From Ectocarpus siliculosus (Eukaryota > Sar > Phaeophyceae > Ectocarpales > Ectocarpaceae): DNA of 64,000 bases. Every line of letters starts with the position of its first letter. The stretch's first letter is position 1. The notes under the pieces were generated by a model. The model was not told where the DNA came from. It saw only the letters and a list, made by a program, of their open reading frames with translations, and searched no databases. The DNA lies in the NCBI GenBank assembly GCA_000310025.1, contig FN649758.1, forward strand, positions 4,061,781-4,125,780, given 5' to 3'. Positions 36,401 through 48,900 of the stretch are shown piece after piece. The position numbers were made by a program, and so were the translations under genes.

Positions 36401-39400
36401 GTTGTTCAGCACGAGAGATGTGTCAAGCGATACGAATACACCACCAAACGACATGTGCGCACAGGGTGCGGTGGTGTGCAAGGCAGAACAGAGCGACGAG
36501 GCACGTTTTTCAGAAGTTGGATGCAGAACCTCGTCTTGTCCAACCATGCGCAATGCGCCTAAATACGCACGATTAAGAAAAACATACAATGATGACAGCC
36601 GATCACCACATGGACACCGTGTCATGGAGAGATGCAAGCCCTGGTCCATTCGGGATTCGGGGATTCTCCACTGATTTGACATCTTGGCCCCTTCGCACAG
36701 CGACACCAAAACGCGAATGGCCTCTCCGCATATGTGAGCTTGTGATTACCTTGGTCTAGTGCCTGGTCAGAATTAGTCTTCCTTGACGCAAAAACAAGCT
36801 GAGACCTAACGCTCGGGCGAGATACACGTCGATTATCACCTGCAAGTAAAGGTTCCGTGTCCGCGGCGTGTCTGTGTCCTTCTCGATCTTCCTGCTCCCT
36901 CCACCCGGCGCCAACCGCCCCGCCAGCCCCCGATTCTCCTCTCTCTTGCCTCCCGCTCGTTCTCGCGCCTGACGCACCCTCACGCCCCCCTGGTCGAGGG
37001 TAACTCGAGTTGTAGCTGCTTCCACTGACGCTGCTAGTGCTAGACGGCGTTCCCGGGCAAGGGTCAGGGGACAGCTCCACCGATGGCCGCGTAGGAGACG
37101 AAATCGCCGTGTTGCCCAAGCCGGAGTCACTGCTCGGCAAAGACATCTCTGCCCCATGACCTACCCTCAGAAACACCTCTTCTAGGGTGGTGACGCTAAC
37201 ACCGTACCCGGCAACACCAAGCTGTTCTTTCCTGAAGTCAATCTCGCGGAACATGTCCACGAAGTTTGAGGAAGAGGCGAAAGGAAGGCGGTAGTTTCTC
37301 TCCTTGCCGACCTTGCTTACCGTCAACGCCTCGGGGACGAAGCGCAGGACGAGCGCTTCCAAGGCGTCCTTTCCGTCCTTTGCCGCCACCATGAGGCGTC
37401 CAGGGGGGGGCGATTGCCCCTCCCAGGCATCCCCACCACCGCCGCCTCCGCCGTCACCTTCGTCCGCCTTGATGACAGTCAGGGTGTAGCCCACACCGTA
37501 CAGCCCCTTAAGGAACAAGCTGGAGCCCATGCACCGCAACTCCCCCTCCGCCATGATGGCGATTCTGTCTCCCAGGGTGTCCGCCTCGTCCATGAAGTGT
37601 GTAGTCAGCAATATCACCCGACCTTTCCGCTGCCGTTGGAGAACACTCCAAGTAGAACGGCGGCTGAACGGGTCCATGCCCGAGGTAGGCTCGTCCAGAA
37701 CGATGACTTCAGAGCCGCCGATAAACGCCAGAGCCACTGACAGCTTTCTCTTTTGGCCGCCGGAGAGTGCAGACGCAGGGGTATCCTTCTTCTCCATGAG
37801 CCCAACTTCAGAAACCATCCGGGCGGCTTCGTCATCGACATCCCTAGCTCTGACTCCCTTGACGACGGCGAAGAGCTGCAGGTGCTGGAACACCGTGAGC
37901 TGGTCAAACAGCGTGTTCTGCTGAAAGCAAACCCCAAGGGACCGGCGGATCCCCACCAAATCGCTGGTGAGCTTCCGCCCCCGGAGGTAGGCCTCCCCCC
38001 TCGTGGGCGGCAGCGTTCCCGTTATCATGGAGATTGCCGTGCTCTTTCCCGCCCCGTTGTGCCCCAGCAGCACGGAGATCTGCCCCTCGTACAAATCAAG
38101 GTCGAGCCCTTTCACTGCTTTCTTCCCGTTGCCGTAAACCTTCACCAGCCCTCTCGTGCTCACAGTCCTGCCCTCCGCAACCTGCCGGGACAGCTGCGGC
38201 CCTACCGGCTCGACCTTGGGACCTCCCTCCTCGTCGGTATGGTCATACGCCATCACCCCGTTCAGACCCGACGATGGTACTCTCTCCCTCGCGACCCTAG
38301 GTTGCGGCGACGATCCCGACAGGAGAGACGCCCTGAGGTCATTGTCGCCGGTGCTCCTGCCACTGCCGCGCACAATGCCCCCCCATCTCCGTTTGCCGAG
38401 TCTCAATCTGTCAGCCAGTCCTCGGCCAGCTCCCGTGATACCCGCGTCAACAGTTCCACGTGTCTCCTGCGGTGACGGCGCCTGCTTGGCCCGTCGCCGT
38501 CGCCGCGCCGCAAGGGGGCCCGACACAGGGAAGTGCCAAGGAAGAGGTGTCCCGAATTCGGACGGGATGACCTTGTCCAGGTACCAGGCTAGGAGGAAGT
38601 AGATCGCAGAATCGGCGAGTAGCATGGCCACCATGGAAACGTACGGCAGGTGGTCCTCGTAGCTCTGGGTCATGTTGGACAGCTGGACACCCACGAGACC
38701 TCCCTCGAACGCGGCGAACGTATCGCTCCCCAGGGCCAGACACGTTGGGGCCAGGAGAGAGGCCCACGTCTTGGTCTTGACGCCGGACAAAGCCTTGTCG
38801 CCGACGTAGTAGTACGGGAAAAACGCGGCGAAGAAGACGAGGCTGCCCAGCGTCGCCGCCGTCTTCGATCTCGAGAAAAACGTTGACATCAAGAAGCAAA
38901 ACGCCATGACAGACAACGCCACGGCTTCCAGCCACAAGAAAACCAGCCAATGGTTGCTGTAGCGGAAAACGGAGGTCCTCACGACGAGCATGATGAGCAC
39001 GTTCGTCACAACCCACTGCACCTGGAAAGTCACGAGCCAAGAACCGTGGTAGATCAGGTCTGGGAGTCCCATCATTTTTAGAGCCTCCTTCATCCGGCCC
39101 TCCTTTTCGCTCACCAGCACCCTGACCGCTCGAGACACGGGGTAGAGAAAGGCGAGCATGTAGAAGATGCCTAACGTGCTGGCGATGATCTCTTGGAACT
39201 GGTCCGTGAGATACGCCTGTTCCGGGAAGAGTCCCATGGAGACGTTCAGGTACATGCGTTCCCCCGCGGCCTTCGAGAGGATAAATTCGTCGACGCTTTT
39301 CTGCAGGGACAGGAATCCGCTGTACGAATAACCCCACATGTGATCAGACGTAGGGGGGCGCTCCAGGGCAGACGTTGTCACCTGCCAACACCCCCAAATC

Positions 39401-42400
39401 GTGCCGAATATACCCCCACGCACCAAAACTTGACCGTTCGAAATGCAGCCGTTAGGTTGCGTGGTGCAGCTGTTGGATCACGCGAGTAGGTTACACAGAG
39501 CAAGTACTTGAAAGCTCAAACGGCACACCCCAAAATTCGCCAATCGTTGACTGGTGTGCGTGGTCGTCTTCGCCCATAACGAACATACTCGCCGTTGTCG
39601 ATGTTTTCCGACCAATCAAGCCCTTCAACTGCTATACATCCAATAGGTAGATTTTTCCGCCTGGCCTATTGCATGAATCGGAGAGGTGTCTTCAAACGCT
39701 CACAACGAGCTATGAGGAAAGAGCTATGAGGAAATAGCGTCGTCGCAATGTAACACCAAGCGCAACACCCAAACACTATACAGTTGTGATTCTTGATCAT
39801 TGCTCGGAAATCAATCTTGCCTCATCATAAGACCCTAAAGCAGAGAAACAATAGAGAAATGATGAGGCAAACAAAAGAACACGTGGAGATACTGGTGGCA
39901 GAGATTGCGGTAGCCAAACAAATGTGCGGGGGGAAAACGGTTTTGGACTCCATGGTGCCGACAATTAAACAACATCTCAAGGCGGCAAGCGCGTTCACAC
40001 CGGTCGTGTCGAAGCCAACCCTCCCAAATAATACAACGGCGCTATTGAAGGATATCCATGAACATGACCGAACGGATGGCACCAGGATACAAAGCCAGTG
40101 AGTGGAGGAGTCAGGCAAAGACTCACCAGGGTGGACGGCAGCTTGTATGTCAGTTTGCAGCCAACATACAGGCACGTTGCCTGTGTAGTCATTCATGTCC
40201 AGCAGCACCAGCAGCAGCAGCAGCGAGTGTGGTGGTGTGTAATGGTCCCGTTTATTTAGGGAGCGAACGGGCGATACTAGTCAACTGGGGCCCACTGTCG
40301 TTGCCATACCTACACGTCTACCATTTGAATGTTGTATTTGCAGCATGCACGCCTGTTCTGGCCCAAGCTCACTACCTCCTCTTTATTACTCTTGGAGACC
40401 AAAGGAACAAATTCAAATCTTCACAAGCCAACCCCAAGTTAGGTTGCCAATGAACCGACCACGAGCACCAGACAATTGTCACCACCCGCGGAGATTACAA
40501 CATTCCCGACTTCGATTTCAACGTTGTTCAAAGCAGAAGCCGAGTCGCAGGCAAAGAAAAGAGGACATCAAACATAACGAAAGATCTATCCTCGCACCTC
40601 TGCTACGATAGGAGCCATCGCCAAGTGTTTTGTTTTTTTCCCGTCATAACTCGGCATCCTGACACGATGCAGCCAAGTTTTCATGCCAATTCGCTCCACA
40701 ACTGCATGTGGGTAAAAGCATCGGCCAATGCATCAACTTTGAACTAGAACAAAAAGTGGGAATAGGCACACCGCGGGTCGAAGTAAGGATCAAGACATTG
40801 CCACCGCCTATAGTGAACACATGTTGACTGAAGACATACCATGGTACGAAACCACCCCACACACCAACGTCCACGGTAACCATGGTAGCACTACACCGCC
40901 CCTCACCTGGTCCTGGAGTTGAGACACTCCGTACGTGTAGTTCAGTCTCAGTGTGTAGTCCCACTTGGGCACCTCTCCTTCCAAAGGTGCCTTGTTGAAG
41001 ATAATAGCCATACCCACCTTGTGTGGGTGTTTCCTGAGTCCCACCTCCTGGCTAAGCTGCCCCCCAGACATACCTCCGTAACCTGTAACGCCAATACTGC
41101 TGTCCGCAGCGTTAGACCTCTCAGCTTCGTTGGGGGACGGGAAATCCGAACCCCTGTCATAGTCAGCACTTCGAACGTAGTCAATCAATGCCTGTTCCGA
41201 CGAAAACAATTGCACCACGTCCGCCAATTCCCTGAACAAGCGGCACGCGAACGCAAAGAAGGGTCGAGGCCGGGAGGACGGAGATATAAGATGAGAGCTG
41301 GAAGAACGGATCGAGATACCATGGCGTAGACGGGACGACAGACGGGGCGGGCGGGAGTCGTAGCACTAACCGCGTGAGGACCTCTAGCACGACACGAAGC
41401 ACAGCAAATCTGAATCTTTCTCCGTAGGAAAACCACGAGACCAGCATGATGAGCTCAACGGGCCAAGCGTTGGAGGACTATTTTTCGCTCTCCACACCAC
41501 AAGGCCAACGCCGTCAAAACACAAGGATAGATTGCGCTCAACTGACAAAAGGACGGCAAACTCGATGCCATACCATAGTCGGTGCCTCGTCAAGCGTTAT
41601 GATTTCTTTCGGTTGGTGAAAGAGTTAGCACCCCGGTGTCCCTTCCACCCTCTCAACGTCCCTACGATTCCCAAAACTGCCAACGGATCTGGCTCAAACA
41701 TCCTGTGCCCCAAGAAGGGTTACCACAACAGTAAGGTGTGCGAGGAACCACCAACACCCCACGGCCATAGTCAAAACATATGGCGGACGAGAAAACACCA
41801 CGTACTTGCTCTTGAGCTACTCCAGCTGATCGAGCCAATTCGTGGAAGCGGATAGCGTAAATCAGGGGACAGGGGGGGGCGTCACAGTACCTCCCTAACA
41901 AGTCGTACCTTGCCCCACACCCCCCCGTTGTAGCCCTTACGATTTCGACGCCATCGGTCCCAACTCACCCCTCATCCCCGCCAAGTTCATCGATCAACCA
42001 TGATGAAAATTCTTCGGCTGCCAGCATCTCCGCCCCGGCCCCCATGCCACCACCATCGGCGGACCCCCTCTTCGCCTCGCCACCGCCACCTTCGCCGCTG
42101 TTCAGGGAAGCAACATCCCCCCTCGACGACGGTATTTTGTCGTCGGAAAAAACATCCATCCCCCCCTGTCTCTGTTCGAATGCCGGTGCCACGGCAATCA
42201 CGGTCCTCGGCCCGCTGTTGCGGAGGCGCGACGCCAAGGTGTCAAGATCTTGGGAAGGGTTATTCGCCTTCACGCCTGCGCGCATCAACCAACATACAGT
42301 GAGGTGTGGTGAGGCCGAGTCAACCGAGAGGAATCGAAGCGGTAGAAGGTTACCAAACACTATACCACAGCACCAGACCTTGCCCAGGCGTGGCCTGGCT

Positions 42401-44853
42401 TGCTGCTTGGACCCCATGGTTCACGTGACCAATTCTCCGTCCATCTACAGACATTGCCATGCTCCGGGCCGGAGATTCGAATAGGTCGGTGACCTCTGCC
42501 GTTGAGTGAAATGCGATGTTTCCCACCCTCACGCGAGGGCATACTAAAGAACAACACCGTCAGAATCCAAGCACCGCACAAGACAAAAGATACAGAAGGA
42601 GGTGGGTGTCATTCTCTGACGGACCTGGCCTGCACCCAATACTGAATGGGAGAAGCAGCTCTGCAGCCAACAGGTCCAACACATGCTCAATGTGAGGGCA
42701 ACAGATTCGGGCGTCGGGAAAAAGTAAGGCACCAGCATAAAACGGATAATTACAGGAAGCGTGAGGTAGTCCACCGCCCAGTCCTCTGTACGGGCACCAT
42801 ACAAACCACGACAAGGTTTTTCTGCGGGGCAAAGGTAGACAAACTTCGAGGCCATGCCCCAGTTCTCTTTCCCAACTCACCGGTCATGTGTCTGAAGTCA
42901 TCGAAGGCTTCTGAATTGTCCCCGACGGTGAAGCCGTACCAAGGAAAACCATCGCCGCTGTCCATGTAGCCCACCGTCGGGAATAGCTGTCACCGGGCGT
43001 GGGGCGTTTGGGTAAAGGGGTTGAATACGCGACAAGGATGTCATGCCGTACAAGGTATGACGTTAGGCGATCACCCCCGGGCAACAAAGTTCGACGCGGG
43101 GATAGTCAGAAGGACAGTCAAGAGGCTTAGTCCCAACGGCATTTTCTATGGCATCGCCGAGACTGTAACAGGCACTGCTGACAAACCTCCGGTTTCTCGT
43201 CCTAGGAGACCAACACTCCAACATGACGCGCGGGTCGAAGATTCTTCCGGCTGAACGGCCAGGCTGATATGTACGTGGAATATGTTTATATATCGAACGG
43301 TGTAGACTGCGTCAGACTAGATAGGACGCAAAACAAGCACTCATACACGGAAGCCGTGGGGGGGGTGAGCGTGTCCATCTATGCGTCGCGTTGCAGTAGT
43401 CGTTTGCATTACTCGCTTCAAGATCGCGGATAGGGTTCCGAGGCTTCAACTTGGGACGAAATATGAAGGCCTGCCGACACAGTGCTGTGCAGAAAAACTA
43501 ACGGGCATCACCCCAAATGGCTGAGTCACCGAGTTTCGAAATCTGCGCCCGGAGCAAGCACCTACCCTGCTAACGCAAGGCGTGACAAGGCTGCTTTTGA
43601 ACTGCCAAACAAAGTCTGCACGGCACTGTCAACCAACCACACTACCAAAAGCTTGTCGAGCGAGACGAACGCGCATTTTCCGGGCAGCGCTTGTGCAACA
43701 GGAATCGCGCTGTGTGCGGCGGAAGCGGACCACACGCACGGCGACTACACCAAAACTTCCGAGACCGCTCTATGTCACAGAACAGTACCAGTCCGTGCAC
43801 CATGGATGTATCTCACCCCAATAAGCCCCATCTCCTCAAAATAGCCGCCCTCATCCCGATAGTAGTTTTCGGCTGTACACCCAGGCGGCTTCTGGAGGCA
43901 TTTGAACAGAGGAGACTGAAGCATCGTCGCCGGGTCTAGACTCTCTTCGTACTGCCACGGTATGGTCTGGCCGCAGGTGTAATTTGTGGCGGGGCTGTCG
44001 TACACAGTCGTCAAGGACTTGATCCACACCAGAAGCAACATGAAGAGTGCAGGGATGGTCACCTGAAGGCGCAAGTACAAGGGCGAGCCAGGACAAAAAA
44101 AAAAAAACTTAGAGCACAACGGGCGTGCGTGCATGTCATCTGACCGATAGACGAAGCGCCGCATATTTCTTGGAACTCAAGCCTGAGCTGGGCAGGAGGG
44201 GTAATACGGCCGCACGTGAGAGAACAAGCACCTGAGGCACAGCGGTCCTAAACTTGAAACGAATATTCCAATGACGCCTAACGCTTGAATGGAATTTAGT
44301 AGATAGTCTACCTTACTACTTAGAGTAACACCTGCAAATGGTTCAGGCACAAGTGAGAGAACACGATCGTGGAAGCAGCCTCACAAAGTGCGTACGGAGA
44401 GGTGGTGGAGCAGCGATACTGAGGGGCCAACCTAAGGTCATGGATCAACGTACGCTCGAGCTCCTCCACGTGGTCATACGCACATCGCCGTACGCCGTAC
44501 GAGACCGACCCGGTGAATACGACGGTGGTTGGCTGGTGGGAACGAAGCAAGCCACGCACACACATGCAAAAGTAGGCCCGTCACATGGGCTGATATGTAT
44601 ATGATCATTGGCCAGCCAGTTAGCGATCGATGGAACGCACTACAGTACTAGTTGGGATAAATATGGAGGACACCAAAGGCCTTGCTCGTTTCCACTCCAC
44701 ACCCGCCCGCACGATTGCCGGATCAGCGCGTATGCATACCTCGGCTAGCGTTTGCCGCCAATCAGCCATCTTCAGCAAAGCGTTTTTCTTCAAGATAGCG
44801 CCCATCTGGCGACAAGCCAGCCGCGCACCGGAATCCTTGGACGGCCGCGCCAT
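14810..44853 (-). CDS. Full-size ABC transporter, subfamily A (26 exons)
   Basis: Membrane exporter/flippase with two transmembrane-plus-ATPase halves; ABCA proteins usually move lipids, but the substrate here is unknown. Exons in transcript order: 44853-44740, 44062-43817, 42986-42881, 42275-41969, 41231-40907, 39381-36750, 36377-36131, 35339-35034, 34524-34116, 33829-33716, 33075-32958, 32512-32425, 31846-31688, 30061-29898, 29426-29191, 28802-28721, 28398-28307, 27768-27706, 26490-26374, 26023-25940, 25412-25263, 23383-23211, 22273-22184, 21978-21899, 21563-21457, 14935-14810. Phases agree at all 25 junctions, giving 6,735 nt and 2,244 residues, within the family's usual size range. TM1 lies near residue 40, followed by a large extracellular loop and TM2-6 (about 430-640). 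NBD1 is about 775-970, TM7 about 1305-1325, TM8-12 about 1570-1790 and NBD2 about 1845-2060. The C-terminal regulatory region ends [12 protein letters not shown], an ABCA hallmark. The start ATG precedes [17 protein letters not shown], the family's N-terminal motif; Met17 is an alternative. The weakest calls are the acceptor of exon 8 and the long last intron. Confidence 0.9.
15438..16119 (+). repeat. Tandem duplication of about 320-340 bp
   Basis: Copies 15438-15750 and 15779-16119 are alike over most of their length, sharing TAGTTGGTCACGG, GATCCGCAAAAACGG, TGGTTGAAATACCGATGAC, CTCGATATTACATCTCTACC and GAAACTTTGCGACACC. The second copy carries an AAC microsatellite near 15867-15903 where the first has a short unrelated stretch. 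The 28-bp spacer includes the 20-bp block that recurs at 17504. Confidence 0.9.
17988..18399 (+). repeat. Diverged direct duplication in ABCA intron 25
   Basis: 17988-18110 and 18269-18399 share AGAGCGAT, ACTATAC, GGGGTCGTCCTGTT, ATATCGCAAA/TATCGCAAAC and CGGCAG..CCAC in the same order, offset by about 285 bp. Divergence is greater than in the 15.4-kb duplication, so it is probably older. Confidence 0.7.
25028..25082 (-). repeat. tRNA-derived SINE-like Pol III promoter
   Basis: On the minus strand an A-box match (TGGTCTAGTTGG, 25082-25071) is followed by a B-box match (GGTTCGAATCT, 25038-25028) at tRNA-like spacing. The acceptor stem does not pair, the T stem has mismatches and there is no U33-anticodon loop, so it is not a functional tRNA gene. 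It lies inside ABCA intron 21, the second-longest intron. It is most simply a tRNA pseudogene or the head of a SINE. Confidence 0.45.
25263..29426 (-). other. ABCA exons 15-21: second ATPase domain (NBD2)
   Basis: Exon 15 begins with the last membrane span ([11 protein letters not shown]) and an acidic linker, then KVYRTKQ. Exon 16 carries the first half of Walker A and exon 17 the second half (GINGAGKST, residues 1880-1888), the split falling between the two glycine codon parts. Exon 18 has the Q-loop ([15 protein letters not shown]). Exon 19 has [12 protein letters not shown] and exon 20 the signature [12 protein letters not shown]. The Walker B run VVFLD/EPSTGMD is divided between exons 20 and 21, and the switch His sits in [11 protein letters not shown]. 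All catalytic residues are present, so both ATPase sites look competent. Confidence 0.9.
27366..27401. repeat. TG microsatellite
   Basis: About seventeen to eighteen perfect TG dinucleotides in ABCA intron 18. Nothing else in this 1.2-kb intron is recognisable. Confidence 0.95.
36750..39381 (-). other. ABCA exon 6: TM2-6, NBD1 and linker in one exon
   Basis: This single 2,632-nt exon holds 39% of the coding sequence; the other 25 exons average about 164 nt. It encodes an extracellular segment, the coupling motif [16 protein letters not shown], five membrane spans, and a complete first ATPase. The ATPase has Walker [10 protein letters not shown] (about residues 806-814), signature LSGGQ (905-909), Walker B VIVLDEP (925-931) and switch His about 961. 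A Gly/Asp insert follows ([11 protein letters not shown]), then a Ser/Pro/Gly/Arg-rich linker of roughly 170 residues that is probably disordered. The acceptor is CAG at 39384-39382 and the donor GTAATC at 36749. Shadow frames of nearly 300 codons in other phases reflect high GC. Confidence 0.9.
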
Positions 44854-45938
44854 GGCCTCGTCCCCGCCTTGGATTCTTGGCTATTGCTGCTTTGCCGCTC
44901 TAGCTCTCTTGGTACGCGGATCTCTGATATGTATCAACAACAGACAACACCAGAGAAGGCCAGAGTAGGCGTTTGGGCGGGGGTTACAGAGAATAGCGTA
45001 GCCATTTGGTGTGCAATATAAGTACCAGCGAAGTCTGCCGGCGTCGACGCCAACGCGAACAAATCTTGTCTCTCCCTCTGAGTAGGTGTACTGCTGTACT
45101 AAGAGTACAAAGAGAGGCTCTGTAGAAGACGAAAACGACACGCACGGGACTACTTTACATTGTCGTGGAGGTGTGCACGTGTGCACAAGAAGAACTCCCG
45201 GAGTTAACATGTCCGATCAAAGCTTTGCACCCCCCAGCTATCATCCGGGAGAGTACCACAGCTTGCATAGTTCCAGTAGCGGACAGAAAGATGAGAAAGT
45301 ATTACTGTTCGTGAGAGAGTGGAAGGATCTCCGTTTGTTCGCTGACGCTTGTAAATGCTAGCAAGTTGAACTCCTATTGCGTCAAACTGTGCTCAACGGT
45401 CAGATTACACCAGAGGACACGTAAGCCAAACTACAATACAACCGGCTGCAGGGTCACAAACAAGCACACCGGAATTGGAGAAAGGATGAGCCAGTTAGCA
45501 AACGGATGCTCCGCCGTAGGCCATGACATTGAGTCGAGCGCCAACCATGGTTGCAGTACCTGCTGGTCTGCTGGTAAGCGAATGCGGCCTGATCCGTTGC
45601 CCCGTCACCTTTCTCTGTGCTCTCCCTTTCTCTTTCGCCCTTGATATTACTCCTCTTCTCCCTTGTTCTGTGCAGCATATGCACCTCGCTCTCTCTCTCT
45701 TGGTGCAACTTGAGCTGAGCAGGGTGGCCGCCGGCACGCACCCAGACTGACCAGGCAGGCAGTCAAATCAAATCAAATCGAGGTGACGCGGGACAGCGGC
45801 GCCGCAAAATCAGCCAAACCATATGGTACTGCTGTATCTGGAATTCCGCTCCGTGGGCCCTCTGGGCGGGCAGCTCAAGGGCAGCTCAGCTAGCTGCTGT
45901 AGCACACAGGACACCGCACAAAGTGAAAGGTGGGGGCT
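44854..45938. promoter_or_regulatory. Shared intergenic region of two divergent genes
   Basis: This 1,085-bp interval separates the start codons of the minus-strand ABC transporter and the plus-strand aspartyl-tRNA synthetase, so both promoters and 5' UTRs should lie here. It is not a coding region. A pyrimidine-rich stretch (CTCTCCCTTTCTCTTTCGCC and similar) occupies about 45616-45711. I see no convincing TATA box or known operator. Confidence 0.5.
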
Positions 45939-48900
45939 ATGCAGAGTGCTCGTGCGTCTCTTGCGGCCGGGATGGCGCTTGCTTTGGTGGGGAGGACGGT
46001 GGCTCTGGTTCCTACGGCAGCTTCTACGATCCGTTCTGCTAGAAGGGGAGGTCCCTTCATGAGACTTGGTGCAACCGCTGCTCCTGCCGCCGTTCGTGCT
46101 TTGTCCACGAGAAGGCGACCTTGGGGTGTGCCAGTAGCTGCTACTGCCTCGCTGGCGACCTATGCCAACGGTGGTTCTCACTTGAGATGGTCGAGTAGCC
46201 GCCGTGCTGGAGCTAGAGCCAGGGTTGGTATGATGTGCTCCACGAGTGCTCCTCCTGCTGATGTTGAGGTATCAGCGGAGGGCCTGGAGATCGGAGCTTC
46301 CATCAAGGCCAAGGGTGACGCCATTCGAGACCTCAAGGCTGGGGGAGTTTCCAAAGACGAACTCAAGCCGCACATCGAGGTATGCATGCTTCATGTGACG
46401 ACCCATTGTATCCGGTTGAAATGCGTCTGATGCGCCGTCAACCAACGCTTGCAGGAGGTGATGAACGACGCATGTTGCACACGTGCGGTCATACAGCAGT
46501 CGCATTCTGCACGGCAATACTGCTGTTGTACTGCACCCAGCTGCTGCTGTACAGCAGTCGGTATACTGCTGTAGTATTACAGTAGTACCGCTACAGCGTG
46601 ACCTGCTGGGCAAAAATGTTGTCGGTGAATTTTTGAGTTGGATTGGCTATAACTTTGCTATAACTTTGCTATAACTTAGCTGAGCTGCAGGTAGGTGCGG
46701 TAGATTTCCCACGAGGACTGCTGTAACGGTACGGTCCTCTCCTTGTACAGCAGTACATAGCCAAAAAAAAAAAAAACACACACACACACACTCGTTTGTT
46801 CGGCAACAAACCGCTTCATGGGTTAGACGCTTCATGGGTTAGACGGGAGGAAGTTGGTATATACCACGCCAGAATTTTCTGGGTCAGATCTTTCTGATTT
46901 TGCCTCGTCCAACAGCAGTTCGACTGTATGTCGTTGCAAGCGTGATTGAAGCATCGATGCGATCCAACCCCGCCGCGCAGGAGCTGCTGGAGCTCAAGCA
47001 GCTGTACGTCAAGGCTACGGGCACAGCGTTCGGTCCACCCCCGTCCGACAAGAAGGCAAAGAAGGGCAAGAGCAAGGCACCAGCAAGCGGGGGTGGAGGC
47101 GGGGGCGGGCAGCCCAAGCAGATGGACACGAGGAAGGCTGACAAGGCGAAGAAGGTGAGGCTCACAACTACGCTGCAGCAGTACAAGTAGTCCCTGAGAG
47201 TTGTGGACATGCCACAGGACGAGTGTAGGTCAGGGTGTGTGATACACTCTGGCACATAGTAGAAGATGTTTTCCGCTGTGTCAGTGAGTCTCGCGCACCC
47301 CCCTACCAGTAGTCTTGCTTTTCCCGTGGGGGAGGGCAGTAGCGTGCCTCAGATTGTCTTGTACAACGCTACACCATGATGGGTATAGACATTTTCATCC
47401 GTGTGTTTGAAGTTCACCCTTCCCACCTGCTAGCGTTGTGAGGCTTGTATTCCAACTATACCGTGTGCCTGTGTTGAAGCAAGCAAGCAACGGTTACGGA
47501 CGAACCGATCGAGAGAAAGACGAGGGTACGGGGCTTGGTCTTGCACCACAAGCGACGTGGAGTCTCTTAGCAGCGTTACCACCACGCAACCCTGCGAACA
47601 CATTGATTGTGTCAGAAGTCGGTCGGAAAGTCAGGAGCGGTGTTCCACGAGAGAGACCGGGAACTTGCTCCCTCCTTTCTGTGTACACCACGTTTAGGTG
47701 CTTGTTTTATCCGTGCCCTGTGATCCACTGTGAGATACTCCCATGATCAACGCCTGCGCGGCTGCCTTCCTGAGTGACCGAAAAAGCCAACGAGCGACGT
47801 CTATCTGCGCCCCGCAATGGGATGATACAACGATACCATTGGCATCACGCCCTCATGCGCCTGTCATTTTTGTGATCGTTCATGCCGTATTGTAGGCGGA
47901 ACAAGCGCGTCTTGCGGCAGAGGCCCGAGACCTGGAAATTTTGAAGGGCCTAGAACCTGTTCTGTACCCTTCCAAGGAACAACTCGAAGCCGGGGTGGGG
48001 GAACCGTCTCAAAGGATCGGTGACTACTCGTTGACCCGCAGCGAGCACGAGACGGGGAGGGTCTTCAGCTCTGTCAAGGACTTGGGGGCGCCGGGGGGCG
48101 TGCCGGTGGGACGAGAGGTATGTACATTAGTGGATGCTACAATATTGCCACCGGGCTACTGCCGTGTTGCTCTTGGTTCTTGCTGTATTCGTTGTGTTGG
48201 AAGTATACGGGGTTATGAAGGATGTGCGACCGTAGTTTTTTCATTTTTATATGCACACTTTGTGTGATTTGTTGGTCAAGTTTGTTGTATTTCTTGTCGT
48301 CGTGTTGGCCGTCGTGTTGTTGTTTTGTTAGCATTGTTTTGTGTTGCAGAGGGTTCCATCAGTGCCGTTCGTCCGTCGCTTTGTCAAGGTTCCGATCATT
48401 CCGCGAAATCGTCACAGGCTGTCGTGCTGTTGCTTGCACAATGCCGCACCAAGTTGTAAGGATGTTAAGATAGTGTACCGGATACTCAACGATCTGGGGG
48501 GAAATGTTCAAGTCGTCTGCTTGTCTCTCTGTTTCCCGCGGCGACGTGGTGACTTCAACTCTCCTCGGCAACGTGGTGGCTTCACCTCTGGCAGGTTTGG
48601 ATCAGGGGACGCGTGCACCAGGTGCGGGGGAAGGGGGGCTCTGCATTCCTGGTGGTGAGGCAGGACACTGCTTCCACGGTGCAGGCGGTACACTTCAAGG
48701 ACAAGGAAAACCCCGAAGATTCAAGGAGGTGGGTGCGTGGATGCGGACGAAGGCCTGGCCATTGTTGCTTTAGCCACGGTCCGCGTATTGTTTATTAATA
48801 TATGTGCGTGGGACGGTGGCGTGGCCAGGTGACAGCGGGGTCCGCGGAACATGGTAGTATGAAGAGGTGGCCTGAGCGCGTTATGTGTGCGCGATGATGT

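Noticed and set aside
38447-39337. A 296-codon minus-strand frame as a separate gene
   Set aside because: It is a shadow of ABCA exon 6 in another phase, caused by high third-position GC; its peptide has no domain.
42350-42581. An additional ABCA exon encoding a segment with [14 protein letters not shown]
   Set aside because: The exon before (ending phase 1 at 42881) joins directly to 42275 with matching phase and sensible protein, leaving no room for it.
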